A stretch of DNA of 64,000 nucleotides. Origin: Allohoeflea poritis. Its GTDB lineage: Bacteria > Pseudomonadota > Alphaproteobacteria > Rhizobiales > Rhizobiaceae. The position numbers were made by a program, and so were the translations under genes. Under the pieces are notes generated by a model, which worked only from the letters and a program-made list of their open reading frames with translations, did no database searches and was not told where the DNA came from. Below, piece by piece: positions 16,647 through 25,999 of this stretch (position 1 is the first letter of the stretch; each line of letters begins with the position of its first letter). The stretch lies in the NCBI RefSeq assembly GCF_027889715.1, contig NZ_JAPJZH010000010.1:62001-126000 (forward strand), read 5' to 3'.

Positions 16647-17384
16647 TCACTCCGGGTGCCGGAAATGCTTCCAGCGGTCGTCAGGAACATCGTAGAGCAT
16701 GCCGGTTTCCTGCAGCGCCGGATCGGCAAGCTTGACGATTTTGGCGGCGACCTCCGACGGGTGCGGCACGGTCATCGGATCCTCGCCCGGCATGGCAAGC
16801 GCCCGCATGGCGGTGCGGGTGCGGCCGGGATTAACGCAATTGACCTTCAACGGCGTGTTGGCGGTTTCCGCTGCCCAACAGCGCGCGAGTGCCTCCAGCG
16901 CCGCCTTGCTCGCCGCATAGGCGCCCCAGAACGCCCGGCAATTATGCGCGGCGCCTGATGAAAGGATGATCGCTCTTCCCGCGTCGGATTTCTGAAGCAG
17001 CGGCTCGACCGAGCGGATGACCCGCCAGGTTGAGGTCACATTCTTGGTCATCACCTTCTCGAAGGCCCTGGCCTCGAAATGGCCGACGGGCGAGAGCGGC
17101 CCGAGGATGCCGGAATTGGCGACAAGGATGTCGAGCTTCTGCCAGCGCTCGTTGATCGCGGCGCCCAGCTTGTCGATGGCTTTCATGTCCATCAGGTCCT
17201 GGGGCACCAGCGTTGCCGTACCGCCCGCTTCGCCTATGGCATCGTCGAGCTCTTCCAGCCCGCCCACGGTTCGGGCGACGGCAATGACATGTGCGCCGGC
17301 ACGGGCCAGTTCCAATGCGGTGAAATAGCCGATGCCGCGCGATGCGCCGGTCACCAGCGCGATGCGGCCGTTTAGGTCTAACAT
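16647..17384 (-). CDS. Short-chain dehydrogenase/reductase (SDR)
   Basis: A 245-residue classical SDR. The nucleotide-binding motif TGASRGIG is at residues 12-19, NSG (ANSGILG) replaces NNAG, and the active-site Tyr and Lys are in YAASKAA, with Ser in ILSSGAA. The C-terminal part is closest in feel to the YciK-like group of oxidoreductases of unknown substrate. It starts five bases after the stop of purF on the same strand and is likely the last gene of the purF unit, an arrangement common in rhizobia. Cofactor preference and substrate are not determined by what is visible. Confidence 0.88.
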   Translation of the reverse strand: MLDLNGRIALVTGASRGIGYFTALELARAGAHVIAVARTVGGLEELDDAIGEAGGTATLVPQDLMDMKAIDKLGAAINERWQKLDILVANSGILGPLSPVGHFEARAFEKVMTKNVTSTWRVIRSVEPLLQKSDAGRAIILSSGAAHNCRAFWGAYAASKAALEALARCWAAETANTPLKVNCVNPGRTRTAMRALAMPGEDPMTVPHPSEVAAKIVKLADPALQETGMLYDVPDDRWKHFRHPE

Positions 17385-17389
17385 TCCAA

Positions 17390-18856
17390 CTATCCGTGTT
17401 TGGCGAGCAAAGAGAGGGTGCGTGTGGTCTCCGTGCCGTCCCGGTCCGTCAGGGCGGTCGGGTAGTCGCCTGTAAAGCAGGCGTCGCAGAATTGCGGGCA
17501 GGCATTGTCGCGTCCGGGCTCGCTGACAGCCCGGTAGAGACCGTCGATGGACAGGAAGGCGAGGGAATCGACCTTGATATAGTCCCTCATGTCCTCGATC
17601 GACATGCGCGAGGCGAGAAGTTTCGACGTCTCCGGCGTATCGACGCCGTAGAAACAGGACGCCGCCGTTGGCGGCGATGCAATGCGCATATGCACTTCCG
17701 CGGCGCCCGCATCGCGCACCATCTGCACGATTTTCTGCGATGTCGTGCCGCGCACGATGGAATCGTCGACCAGCACGACGCGTTTGCCCTCGATCGCCTT
17801 GCGGTTGGCGTTGTGCTTCAGCTTGACGCCCATATGGCGGATCGAGGCGGTCGGCTGGATGAAGGTACGCCCAACATAATGGTTGCGGATGATGCCGAGA
17901 TCGAAGGGAAGGCCAGCCTGTTGCGCAAAGCCGATGGCCGCCGGCGTTCCTGAATCCGGCACCGGTACCACCATGTCCGCATCGACCGGGCTTTCCCTGG
18001 CAAGCTGTTCGCCGATCATCTTCCGGGTCTCGTAGACGTTCCGGCCTTCGAGATTTGAATCCGGACGGGCGAAATAGACATATTCGAAGATGCAGAAGCG
18101 TGGCTTCAGTTCTCCCCAGGGGAAATAGCTGCGCAAGCCTTCATTGGTAATGACCAGCACTTCGCCCGGTTTGAGGTCGCGTACGTAATGTGCGCCGATA
18201 ATGTCGAGCGCGCATGTTTCGGATGCCAGGATATAGGCGCCGTCGAGATCGCCGAGCACGAGCGGGCGGATGCCGAGCGGATCGCGCGCGCCGATCATCT
18301 TCTTGCCCGACAGGCCGACCAGCGAGAAGGCACCCTCGAGCTGTGTGACGGCATCGATGAACTTGTCGATGAACAATTCCCGCTCGCTCATGGCGATAAG
18401 GTGGAGCAGCGTCTCGGTGTCGGATGTCGACGAGAAGATCGCGCCGCGCTTCTGCAACTCCCGCTGCTTGGTCAGCGCGTTGGTAATGTTGCCATTGTGC
18501 GAGATGGCGAACCCGCCGCCGGCGAACTCGGCAAAGAACGGTTGCACATTGCGCAGGCCTTCGCCGCCGGTGGTCGAATAGCGGGTATGGCCGATGGCCC
18601 GGCTGCCCGGCAGGCGCGCCAGAACCGAAGGCTTCGTGAAGGTATCGCCGATCAGCCCGACATGGCGTTCGACCGAGAACTGGCTGCCGTCATAAGAGAC
18701 GATGCCGGCGGCTTCCTGTCCGCGATGCTGGAGCGCATGCAGGCCGAGCGTGACGACTGCCGAAGCGTCGGCCTTGCCGAAAATCCCGAAGACGCCGCAT
18801 TCGTCGCGAAAGGCGTCGGCTTCACCGTCAAGATCGGTGCTGGTGAACTCTGTCAC
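17390..18856 (-). CDS. purF: Amidophosphoribosyltransferase
   Basis: First committed step of purine synthesis: PRPP plus glutamine to 5-phosphoribosylamine. A propeptide of 19 residues precedes Cys20 (DEC-GVFGIFG), the N-terminal nucleophile of the class II glutaminase domain. The phosphoribosyltransferase domain carries the PRPP loop VLVDDSIVRGTTS. Cysteines in RFCIFEY, SCFYGVD and CPQFCDAC match the 4Fe-4S ligands of the Bacillus-type enzyme. Length 488 is normal. GTG 18856 is chosen: AGGAGG lies nine bases upstream, while the longer frame to 19066 is only the shadow of cvpA. The gene overlaps the end of cvpA by 29 bases, implying coupled translation. Confidence 0.95.
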   Translation of the reverse strand: MTEFTSTDLDGEADAFRDECGVFGIFGKADASAVVTLGLHALQHRGQEAAGIVSYDGSQFSVERHVGLIGDTFTKPSVLARLPGSRAIGHTRYSTTGGEGLRNVQPFFAEFAGGGFAISHNGNITNALTKQRELQKRGAIFSSTSDTETLLHLIAMSERELFIDKFIDAVTQLEGAFSLVGLSGKKMIGARDPLGIRPLVLGDLDGAYILASETCALDIIGAHYVRDLKPGEVLVITNEGLRSYFPWGELKPRFCIFEYVYFARPDSNLEGRNVYETRKMIGEQLARESPVDADMVVPVPDSGTPAAIGFAQQAGLPFDLGIIRNHYVGRTFIQPTASIRHMGVKLKHNANRKAIEGKRVVLVDDSIVRGTTSQKIVQMVRDAGAAEVHMRIASPPTAASCFYGVDTPETSKLLASRMSIEDMRDYIKVDSLAFLSIDGLYRAVSEPGRDNACPQFCDACFTGDYPTALTDRDGTETTRTLSLLAKHG

Positions 18857-19409
18857 GGAGACGGGCCTCCTGATCGCTGCCTGCGTTTTCGCCGCCCAAG
18901 CCTTTAAGCCGGTCCAGGATGGTCGCGTCCGCGTCCTCCGGCAGGATGTTGACGAGCTGCTCGCCGATGGAATCGAGCAGTGGCTTCGATTTCGCATCCG
19001 CCACCCAGGTCGGCTGCTGCGGTCCGGCGACGAGCCAGTTGAAAAACAGCATGGCCACGGCGACAAGCAGTATACCGCGCGCGGCGCCGAATACGAAGCC
19101 GAGTGTGCGGTCGAGCGCGCCGATGCGGCTGTCGATGACGAAATCCGCGATCCGCATGGTCAGAACCGACACGACGATCAGCGCCACGAGGAAGATGATG
19201 CCGGCGGAGACCACCATCGCAATGGTTTCGCGCTCGGTATATTCGAGAATATAGGGCACGAGCAGCGGATAGAAGTAATAGGCGGCTGCCGCCGCCGCGA
19301 TCCAGGATGCAACCGAAAGCACCTCGCGCGAAAAGCCGCGGACCATCGCAAGAACCGCTGAAAACAGGGTGACGCCGATGAGTATTCCATCAAGTATGGT
19401 GATTGGCAT
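18828..19409 (-). CDS. cvpA: CvpA family membrane protein
   Basis: A 193-residue inner-membrane protein with four predicted helices in the first 135 residues (including LDGILIGVTLFSAVLAMVRG and GILLVAVAMLFFNWL) and a charged cytoplasmic tail. CvpA was named for colicin V production in E. coli and is linked to envelope stress and purine operon context; its biochemical role is still unclear. As in E. coli it is directly before purF, here overlapping it by 29 bases. It follows radA by 51 bases on the same strand. The ATG at 19409 has CGAGG about eleven bases upstream. Confidence 0.9.
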   Translation of the reverse strand: MPITILDGILIGVTLFSAVLAMVRGFSREVLSVASWIAAAAAAYYFYPLLVPYILEYTERETIAMVVSAGIIFLVALIVVSVLTMRIADFVIDSRIGALDRTLGFVFGAARGILLVAVAMLFFNWLVAGPQQPTWVADAKSKPLLDSIGEQLVNILPEDADATILDRLKGLGGENAGSDQEARLRDRVHQHRS

Positions 19410-19460
19410 TGTGACTGAACCTCGGGGATGCCGGATAGAACGGGCCGGCCTACCATATTT

Positions 19461-20861
19461 CTATTCGTCTTCGCCTTGCGTTAGCCGGGCTTTGGAGCCG
19501 GCAATCTTCACAACAAGATCGGCCAGAGCATCGACCGTATTCCAAGTCCCACTGGCGTTCTTCGGCATGTCCGATGATCCTTTCGGCAACACGGCTTGTC
19601 CGAAACCCAATTTCTCAGCTTCTTTAAGGCGCTGCGCGGTGTGCGCGACGGGCCGCACGGCGCCAGACAGGCTGATCTCGCCGAAATAGACGCAATCCGC
19701 AGGAAGAGCAAGACCGGCAAGTGATGAAACCAGTGCAGAAGCGACGGCAAGGTCCGCGGCCGGCTCTGAAATCCTGTAACCGCCTGCAACATTGAGATAG
19801 ACGTCGTGTTGGCCGAGGCGCACGCCGCAATGGGCTTCGAGCACGGCCAGGATCATCGAAAGGCGCGCCGAATCCCAGCCGACGACCGCGCGCCGGGGTG
19901 TGCCGAGCGGCGAGGGCGCCACCAGTGCCTGGACCTCGACGAGGACGGGGCGCGTGCCCTCCATGCCGGCAAACACCGACGCGCCGGGCGCCTTGTCGTT
20001 GCGTTCGCCGAGAAACAGCTCCGAAGGATTGGCGACCTCGCCGAGCCCGCCATCGGACATCTCGAACACGCCGATTTCATCGGTCGGGCCGAAGCGGTTC
20101 TTGACCGTGCGCAGGATGCGGTAGTGGTGGCCACGATCGCCCTCGAAATAGAGCACCGCGTCGACCATGTGCTCGACGACGCGCGGTCCTGCGATCTGGC
20201 CTTCCTTTGTGACATGCCCGACCAGCACCACGGCGGCGCCCGTTTTCTTGGCGAACCGGATCATCGCCTGCGCGCCGGTGCGCACCTGCGTGACTGTGCC
20301 CGGTGCCGATTCGGCGACATCGCTCCATAGCGTCTGGATGGAGTCGATAATGACGAGGTCCGGCCGCTTTTCCTGCGCAAGGGTCGCCAGGATATCCTCG
20401 ACATTGGTCTCGGCGGCGAGCTTGACGTCGGTATCGGCGGCGCCGAGGCGCTGCGCCCGCAGCCGGATCTGCGCCACCGCCTCTTCGCCGGATACATAGA
20501 TGATGGTATTGCCCTGGCGGGCAAGGGCCGCCGCCGCCTGCATCAGCAATGTCGACTTGCCGATGCCCGGATCGCCGCCGACAAGCAGCGCCGATCCGCG
20601 CACGAAACCGCCGCCGGTCACCCGGTCGAGTTCGGAAATGCCGGTCCTGATGCGCGGTGCGTCCTCGATATCGCCGGAGAGCGAAGTGAGCGCAACGGGC
20701 TTGCCCTTGCTGCGCGGTTTGCCCGGGCCGCTGGCAATGCCGCCGGCCTCGTTTTCCTCGACCAGCGTGTTCCACGCCCCGCATCCGTCGCATTTGCCCG
20801 CCCAGCGCGAGTGAACGGTGCCGCAGTTCTGACAGACGAATTGGGCCTTGGCGCGTGCCAT
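19461..20861 (-). CDS. radA: DNA repair protein RadA
   Basis: Branch-migration ATPase of homologous recombination, acting with RecA. The 466-residue protein shows all parts: N-terminal four-cysteine zinc finger (CQNCGTVHSRWAGKCDGCG), RecA-like ATPase with Walker A GGDPGIGKSTL, the RadA-specific KNRFG motif, and a C-terminal Lon-protease-like domain without protease activity. Start ATG 20861 has GGGAGA about six bases upstream. It lies 11 bases after alr, so alr-radA-cvpA-purF-SDR look like one transcript. Confidence 0.97.
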   Translation of the reverse strand: MARAKAQFVCQNCGTVHSRWAGKCDGCGAWNTLVEENEAGGIASGPGKPRSKGKPVALTSLSGDIEDAPRIRTGISELDRVTGGGFVRGSALLVGGDPGIGKSTLLMQAAAALARQGNTIIYVSGEEAVAQIRLRAQRLGAADTDVKLAAETNVEDILATLAQEKRPDLVIIDSIQTLWSDVAESAPGTVTQVRTGAQAMIRFAKKTGAAVVLVGHVTKEGQIAGPRVVEHMVDAVLYFEGDRGHHYRILRTVKNRFGPTDEIGVFEMSDGGLGEVANPSELFLGERNDKAPGASVFAGMEGTRPVLVEVQALVAPSPLGTPRRAVVGWDSARLSMILAVLEAHCGVRLGQHDVYLNVAGGYRISEPAADLAVASALVSSLAGLALPADCVYFGEISLSGAVRPVAHTAQRLKEAEKLGFGQAVLPKGSSDMPKNASGTWNTVDALADLVVKIAGSKARLTQGEDE

Positions 20862-20872
20862 GCTGTCTCCCG

Positions 20873-22072
20873 TTATCCGCTCTTCCCGGCCGGCAGGTAG
20901 TGCCTGCGATAGCGCGAACCCAACAGCGTCAAAAGCTCGTAGCCGATGGTGCCGGCCGTTGCAGCGACATCGTCCAGCGGAACGTTTTTCCCGAACAGCT
21001 CGATGAAATCGCCGGCCTTCAGCGAGCCCGCCGGAAGGTCGGTAATATCGAATGCCGTCATATCCATCGTTACCCGTCCGAGAACGGGCAGTTTGTGCCC
21101 GCAGGCAAAGCCGTGGCCGCCTTCGGGGTGGTGGCCGCGCAGCGTCACGCCGGTGCCTGACAGGGCGCGCATATAGCCGTCGGCGTAACCGATCGAGCAG
21201 ATGGCGATGCGGCTGTCGCGCCTCAGCGTCATCGTGCCGCCATAGCTGACCGTCTCGCCGCGCTTTGCTTCCCGTACGGTGATGATCCGCGCCTCCGCCG
21301 AGACCACCGGGTCGGTCAGGGGGCGGACGTGGTCGCCGACGGCGCCGCCGAACAGCGCGATGCCGGGACGCGTCAGGTCAAACCGGTACGCATCGCCGAG
21401 CATGATCCCCGCCGAGTTGGCCAGGCTCGCCTCGACGCCGCCGAAGGCTTCGGCGATATCTCGGAACGCGGCGAGCTGCTGGTCGTTGAGCGGGTGCTCC
21501 GGCTCGTCCGCGCAGGCAAGATGGCTCATGACAAGCACCGGCGAGAAGCCGGGCGGACGCGTCACGTCGTCGGCCAGCGCCGCCGCCTCGTCGATTGAAA
21601 GGCCCAGCCGGTTCATGCCGGTGTCCACCTGCAACGCGCAGGGGTGCTCGCCATTGTCGATGCAGGCCTGGGTCCACAGCGCCACATGCTCCATCGACGC
21701 AAGGACCGGCACCAGTTCGGCAACCCGGCAGGTTTCTTCGATGCCAGGCAGGATGCAGTTCATGACGAAGATACGGGCATCGGGCGCGTGCTGGCGCACG
21801 ACGGCACCCTCGCGCGCCGTGGCGACGAAGAAATCGCGGCAGCCAGCGTCATAGAGCGACGTTGCGACCGGCTCGGCCCCAAGGCCGTATCCGTTGGCCT
21901 TGATGACGGCCGAACAGCGGGCAGGGGACGAGTGCTCGCGCATCTTTCGCCAATTATCGGCAAGCGCCTGCAGATCGATCGTCAGGCGCGCGCCGAAGCC
22001 CTCGTCGATATCCGATTCAGCGATGTCGTGCGGTTCGTTCAATGAGCCGGTCTGTTCCGTTGACGCAATCAC
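20873..22072 (-). CDS. alr: Alanine racemase
   Basis: PLP enzyme that makes D-alanine for peptidoglycan. The PLP lysine is Lys58 in AVIKANGYGLG and the second catalytic base is the Tyr of ICSIGYADGY. The fold is a TIM barrel plus C-terminal beta domain; 399 residues includes an N-terminal extension of about 25 residues compared with the E. coli enzymes. The ATG at 22072 overlaps the dnaB stop by four bases (ATGA), so its translation is probably coupled to dnaB. A catabolic role (DadX) is possible but the housekeeping position argues for biosynthetic Alr. Confidence 0.96.
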   Translation of the reverse strand: MIASTEQTGSLNEPHDIAESDIDEGFGARLTIDLQALADNWRKMREHSSPARCSAVIKANGYGLGAEPVATSLYDAGCRDFFVATAREGAVVRQHAPDARIFVMNCILPGIEETCRVAELVPVLASMEHVALWTQACIDNGEHPCALQVDTGMNRLGLSIDEAAALADDVTRPPGFSPVLVMSHLACADEPEHPLNDQQLAAFRDIAEAFGGVEASLANSAGIMLGDAYRFDLTRPGIALFGGAVGDHVRPLTDPVVSAEARIITVREAKRGETVSYGGTMTLRRDSRIAICSIGYADGYMRALSGTGVTLRGHHPEGGHGFACGHKLPVLGRVTMDMTAFDITDLPAGSLKAGDFIELFGKNVPLDDVAATAGTIGYELLTLLGSRYRRHYLPAGKSG

Positions 22073-23595
22073 TCATGGCTGTATTGCAGGTAGGAGTTAT
22101 CCGCAAGGTCGGAGAAGCGCGTGTACTCCGCCTGGAAGCCGAGCGTGACGGTTCCGGTCGGGCCGTGACGCTGCTTGGCGATGATAACGTCCGCCATGCC
22201 GCGCACCTTGGTCATCTTCTCCTCCCAGCGCATATATTCCTCGGTCTTGATGTCGTTGGCGACCTCTTCCGGAGAGCGGCGCGGCTCGGTGTTCTTGACG
22301 TAATATTCTTCGCGGTAGACGAACAGCACGACGTCGGCATCCTGCTCGATGGAGCCGGATTCACGGAGGTCGGAGAGCTGCGGCCGCTTGTCGTCGCGGT
22401 TCTCCACCTGACGCGAAAGCTGGGACAAGGCGATGATTGGCACGTTGAGTTCCTTGCCCAGCGCCTTCAGTCCGGTGGTGATCTCGGTGATTTCCTGGAC
22501 CCGGTTGTCGCCGGCCTTCTTTGAACCGGTCATCAGCTGGACATAGTCGACGACCAGAAGGTCGAGCCCGCGCTGGCGTTTGAGCCGCCGCGCCCTTGCC
22601 GCAAGCTGAGCGATCGAAATGCCGCCGGTCTGGTCGATATAGAACGGAATCTTCTGCATTTCCTGGGAACAGCCGACGAGCAGTTCGAAATCCGCTTCTG
22701 TGATTTCGCCCCGGCGGATCTTGGAAGAGGAGATCTCGGTCTGCTCCGAGATGATACGTGTCGCCAGCTGCTCGGACGACATTTCGAGCGAGTAGAAGCC
22801 GACCACGCCGCCATTGACGGCCTTGGCGGTGCCATCCGCCTGAACTTCCGACTGATAGGCCTTGGCGATGTTGTAGGCGATGTTCGTCGCCAGCGACGTC
22901 TTGCCCATGCCGGGCCGGCCGGCAAGGATGATAAGGTCCGAGGGCTGCAGCCCGCCCATGCGCGCATCCAGCGACGTAATGCCGGTCGAAATGCCGGAAA
23001 GCCCGCCGTCGCGCTGATAGGCGGCCCCCGCCATATCGATGGCGAGTGCCACCGCGTCGTTGAATGCCTGGAAGCCGCCATCGTAGCGCCCGGTTTCCGC
23101 CAGTTCGAAGAGCCGCCGCTCCGCGTCCTCGATCTGGTTCTGCGGCGGCATGTCGAGCGGCGCGTCATAGGCGATGTTGACCATGTCCTCGCCGATGGTG
23201 ATCAGCGAGCGGCGCAGCGCAAGATCGTAGATGGCGCGGCCATAGTCTTCCGCGTTGATAATGGTGACGGCCTCGGCGGCGAGACGGGCGAGATATTGCG
23301 CCACGGTCATGTCGCCGACCTTCTCGTCGGCCGGCAGGAAGGTCTTGATGGTCACCGGATTGGCGGTCTTGCCCATGCGGATGATGTCGCCGGCCACTTC
23401 GAAAATCTTGCGGTGAAGCGGCTCGTGCAGATGGCCGGGCTTCAGGAAGTCCGAAACGCGATAATAGGCGTCGTTGTTGACGAGGATAGCGCCGAGCAGG
23501 GCCTGTTCGGCTTCTATGTTTCCGGGTGCTTCCCGATAAAGTCCACTGCCTTCCTTGCCGATTGCATCGTCTATCGGTCTCGCCGGATCGCTCAT
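22069..23595 (-). CDS. dnaB: Replicative DNA helicase
   Basis: Hexameric 5'-3' helicase of the replication fork. The 508-residue product has the DnaB N-terminal helical collar (PGNIEAEQALLGAIL), a linker and the RecA-like C-terminal domain with Walker A GRPGMGKTSLA and Walker B LLVVDYVQLM, plus the arginine-finger region. No intein is present. ATG 23595 begins a normal N-terminus (MSDPARPIDD); the open frame to 23709 has no family match and no start signal. The ribosome site is weak (GAAGAAGAAC). The gene follows cfa by 183 bases and overlaps alr by four. Confidence 0.96.
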   Translation of the reverse strand: MSDPARPIDDAIGKEGSGLYREAPGNIEAEQALLGAILVNNDAYYRVSDFLKPGHLHEPLHRKIFEVAGDIIRMGKTANPVTIKTFLPADEKVGDMTVAQYLARLAAEAVTIINAEDYGRAIYDLALRRSLITIGEDMVNIAYDAPLDMPPQNQIEDAERRLFELAETGRYDGGFQAFNDAVALAIDMAGAAYQRDGGLSGISTGITSLDARMGGLQPSDLIILAGRPGMGKTSLATNIAYNIAKAYQSEVQADGTAKAVNGGVVGFYSLEMSSEQLATRIISEQTEISSSKIRRGEITEADFELLVGCSQEMQKIPFYIDQTGGISIAQLAARARRLKRQRGLDLLVVDYVQLMTGSKKAGDNRVQEITEITTGLKALGKELNVPIIALSQLSRQVENRDDKRPQLSDLRESGSIEQDADVVLFVYREEYYVKNTEPRRSPEEVANDIKTEEYMRWEEKMTKVRGMADVIIAKQRHGPTGTVTLGFQAEYTRFSDLADNSYLQYSHE

Positions 23596-23778
23596 TTCGT
23601 TCTTCTTCTTCGTTACGTGACGGTCTTCTTCGTGCCGGGCAGATATAACGCCTGCTGCATAGCGCGGTGTGTAATTCGCGCGGCCATGCTCAATGTCCAC
23701 AACACACAATGTGGAAAAATGAATCTTAACTGATTCTGTTTGACTTCCGAACGGGAATCAAATTGCGGGCCGCGAAAA

Positions 23779-25053
23779 CTACTTCGCTTTGGCCTCGCGT
23801 TTCTTGCGTGCCGATTCGTTTGCCTTTTTTACCCGGTGCGGCGCACGGTCGCTTCGGCCGATATAGTCGCGGGTCAGCGGCACGGCATCCGGCCGATGGG
23901 CGAGCTGGAGCTGGAAGACGACGAGATCCTGCCAGCGGAACGCGGCCTCGCAGGAGGCGAGGTAAAAGTCCCACATGCGGCAGAACCGTTCGTCGTAAAG
24001 CTCTGCGGCCTTGTCCCAGTTCTCCAGGAAACGGGCCCGCCAGGCCTTGAGCGTTTCCGCATAATGCAGCCGCAGCACTTCCACGTCGGTGATGACGAGA
24101 CCGGAACGCTCGACCGCCAAGACGATCTCGGACAGTGATGGAATGTAGCCGCCCGGGAATATGTGCTTCTTGATGAACGGATTGGTCGGCGTCGGCGGTT
24201 CCGACTGGCCGATCGTGTGAAGCAGCATGACCCCGTCATCGGCCAGCATCTCGGCGCATTTATCGAAATAGGTGCCGAAATGCCTGCGTCCGACATGCTC
24301 GAACATGCCCACCGAAACGATGCGGTTGAAGGTCTGGTCGAGCTTGCGGTAATCGAGCAGTTTGAACTCGACCTGGCCGGCAAAGCCGTCTTCCCGCGCC
24401 CGTTGCTTGGAAACCGCGTGCTGTTCGTCCGACAGCGTCACGCCGGTGACCCTGGCATTGAACTGACGCGCCAGATGCAGGCCCATGCCGCCCCATCCCG
24501 AGCCGATGTCGAGAACCTTGAGGCCTTCGCGGTCCATGATCAGCTTGGAAGCGATGTGACGCTTCTTTGCCATCTGCGCCTGCTCGAGATCCATCGACGG
24601 ATCCTCGAAATAGGCGCAGGAATACTGGCGGTCCGGATCCAGGAACAGGTCGTAGAGTTCGCCGGACAGATCGTAGTGATGCTTCACGTTCGAGCGCGAC
24701 CGGCCGAGCGTGTTCCACTCCAGCAGGTGGGCGGGAATGCGCCGCAACTGCTCGATCAGCTTCACCCATTTTGTCGGTGCGGTGCTGTTCAGCTGAATGT
24801 TCTTGAAGAGGATCTCCAGCAGACGGTAGATGTCGCCATCGGGCAGGTCGATCTCGCCGTCCATATAGCATTCGCCGAGCTTGAGATTAGGATCGAGAGC
24901 GACCGCCCGTTCGGCCCGCGCGCTGTTGAACCGCAAAGTGACCGGTTCGCCGGTTCCATCGCCGAGGCGCAGGTCACTGCCGTCGGCAAATTTGATTGTC
25001 AGATCGCCGGTCTTGATGAGCCGGCGCACGAGGTGGCTCAAAAAACGGTTCAC
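23779..25053 (-). CDS. cfa: Cyclopropane-fatty-acyl-phospholipid synthase family methyltransferase
   Basis: Transfers a methylene group from SAM to double bonds of membrane phospholipid acyl chains, usually in stationary phase or stress. The 424-residue protein has the N-terminal lipid-binding domain and a C-terminal Rossmann domain with SAM loop LDIGSGWGGMGLHLA, followed by GVTLSDEQ and the SVGMFEHVG signature. The C-terminus is Lys/Arg-rich. GTG 25053 is chosen: GAGGA lies about eight bases upstream and the N-terminus matches the family. A longer frame to 25425 runs into rplI in another frame and is not credible. An inverted repeat sits in the leader. Rhizobia often have several such enzymes, so this may be one of a set. 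Confidence 0.92.
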   Translation of the reverse strand: MNRFLSHLVRRLIKTGDLTIKFADGSDLRLGDGTGEPVTLRFNSARAERAVALDPNLKLGECYMDGEIDLPDGDIYRLLEILFKNIQLNSTAPTKWVKLIEQLRRIPAHLLEWNTLGRSRSNVKHHYDLSGELYDLFLDPDRQYSCAYFEDPSMDLEQAQMAKKRHIASKLIMDREGLKVLDIGSGWGGMGLHLARQFNARVTGVTLSDEQHAVSKQRAREDGFAGQVEFKLLDYRKLDQTFNRIVSVGMFEHVGRRHFGTYFDKCAEMLADDGVMLLHTIGQSEPPTPTNPFIKKHIFPGGYIPSLSEIVLAVERSGLVITDVEVLRLHYAETLKAWRARFLENWDKAAELYDERFCRMWDFYLASCEAAFRWQDLVVFQLQLAHRPDAVPLTRDYIGRSDRAPHRVKKANESARKKREAKAK

Positions 25054-25085
25054 GATCAAAATCCTCAACGACCAAAGGACAGGCG

Positions 25086-25121
25086 AAGGCTGCATCGCTG
25101 ACAGAAAAGTGTAGCAGCCTT
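25086..25121 (-). repeat. Inverted repeat in the cfa leader
   Basis: AAGGCTGC (25086-25093) and GCAGCCTT (25114-25121) form a perfect 8-bp dyad with a 20-base loop, ending 32 bases before the cfa GTG. It could be an mRNA hairpin or a protein-binding dyad. No T-tract follows, so it is not a classic terminator. Confidence 0.45.
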
Positions 25122-25241
25122 TGCAAAATAGTCCAGTATGTTGTTTTTGCTGAGGAAAACAAGAATTATAACCCCCGGATTTAAGGGGCTTTGGCATGGC
25201 GGTCGGTTCGGCGGACTGCCTTGAGCGACCTTCGCAAACGA

Positions 25242-25270
25242 AAAAGCCCGGCGCATCAGCCGGGCTTTTA
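25242..25270 (-). terminator. Rho-independent terminator after rplI
   Basis: Perfect 11-bp stem AAAAGCCCGGC (25242-25252) with GCCGGGCTTTT (25259-25269), 6-base loop, 19 bases after the rplI stop on the minus strand. It separates the ribosomal operon from cfa. Confidence 0.92.
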
Positions 25271-25288
25271 CTCAGGATCGGTTCTCGA

Positions 25289-25978
25289 TCAGGCCTTGGT
25301 TTCATCCTCGGCGGCCGTATCGCCTTCGGCCTCTTCCGAAGCTTCCGCTTCCGCTTCCGCTTCCGCTTCAACTTCGGCTTCCGCGGCTTCCTCGTTTGCC
25401 AGTTCCTCGGTCTCGAACTCGACACCCTCGTCGAAGAGATCCTCCGCGTTCACCTCTTCTTCCGCTTCTTCGGTGCCGTATATCGCGTCGGCCGAGGTCA
25501 GATCCTCGCCCTTGGCCTGGCGTTCGGCTTCATCGACCGAGCGGGCGACATTGAGCTGAATGGCCACTTCGACTTCGGCATGAAGGGAAATGATGACTTC
25601 ATGCATGCCGATCGCCTTGATCGGCGTGCGCAGCTCGATCTGGCTGCGGCCGACGGAAAAACCCTCTTCTTCCAGGATGGTGACCACGTCGCGGGCAGCG
25701 ACCGAACCGTAGAGCTGGCCGGTTTCCCCGGCAGCGCGCACGACGATGAAGGACTTGCCCTCCAGCTTGTCTGCCACCTGCTGGGCTTCGCCGCGGCGTT
25801 CGAGGTTGCGGGCCTCAAGCTGCGAGCGCTCGTTTTCGAAGCGCGCCTTGTTGGCGTCGTTCGCACGCAGCGCCTTTCCCTTCGGCAGAAGATAGTTGCG
25901 CGCAAAGCCGTCACGGACTTTGACGACATCGCCCATCTGTCCAAGCTTGGCGACGCGTTCAAGAAGAATGACATCCAT
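25289..25978 (-). CDS. rplI: 50S ribosomal protein L9 with long acidic C-terminal extension
   Basis: L9 binds 23S rRNA near the L1 stalk. Residues 1-150 give the usual two-domain protein: N-domain with [20 protein letters not shown] and [13 protein letters not shown], long helix, C-domain ending near [13 protein letters not shown]. The remaining 75 or so residues are an Ala/Glu-rich acidic tail, making 229 residues against about 150 in E. coli. The tail contains a hexamer repeat at DNA level encoding EA repeats. Rhizobial L9 proteins often have such tails. The gene ends the rpsF-rpsR-DUF2232-rplI cluster and is followed by a strong terminator. Confidence 0.97.
   Translation of the reverse strand: MDVILLERVAKLGQMGDVVKVRDGFARNYLLPKGKALRANDANKARFENERSQLEARNLERRGEAQQVADKLEGKSFIVVRAAGETGQLYGSVAARDVVTILEEEGFSVGRSQIELRTPIKAIGMHEVIISLHAEVEVAIQLNVARSVDEAERQAKGEDLTSADAIYGTEEAEEEVNAEDLFDEGVEFETEELANEEAAEAEVEAEAEAEAEASEEAEGDTAAEDETKA
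25341..25369. repeat. GCTTCC hexamer repeat inside rplI
   Basis: Nearly five tandem copies of GCTTCC (GGAAGC on the coding strand), encoding Glu-Ala repeats in the L9 tail. The unit is a multiple of three, so copy-number change would alter tail length without frameshift. Confidence 0.85.
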
Positions 25979-25999
25979 TGTGGTTTCCTTTCGTGAATT

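Noticed and set aside
18857-19066. 70-codon N-terminal extension of purF
   Set aside because: Lies wholly inside cvpA and would put the nucleophile Cys about 90 residues in; GTG 18856 is well supported.
25054-25425. N-terminal extension of the cfa frame with a Lys/Arg-rich start
   Set aside because: It overlaps rplI and its terminator in another frame; GTG 25053 has a ribosome site and the family N-terminus.
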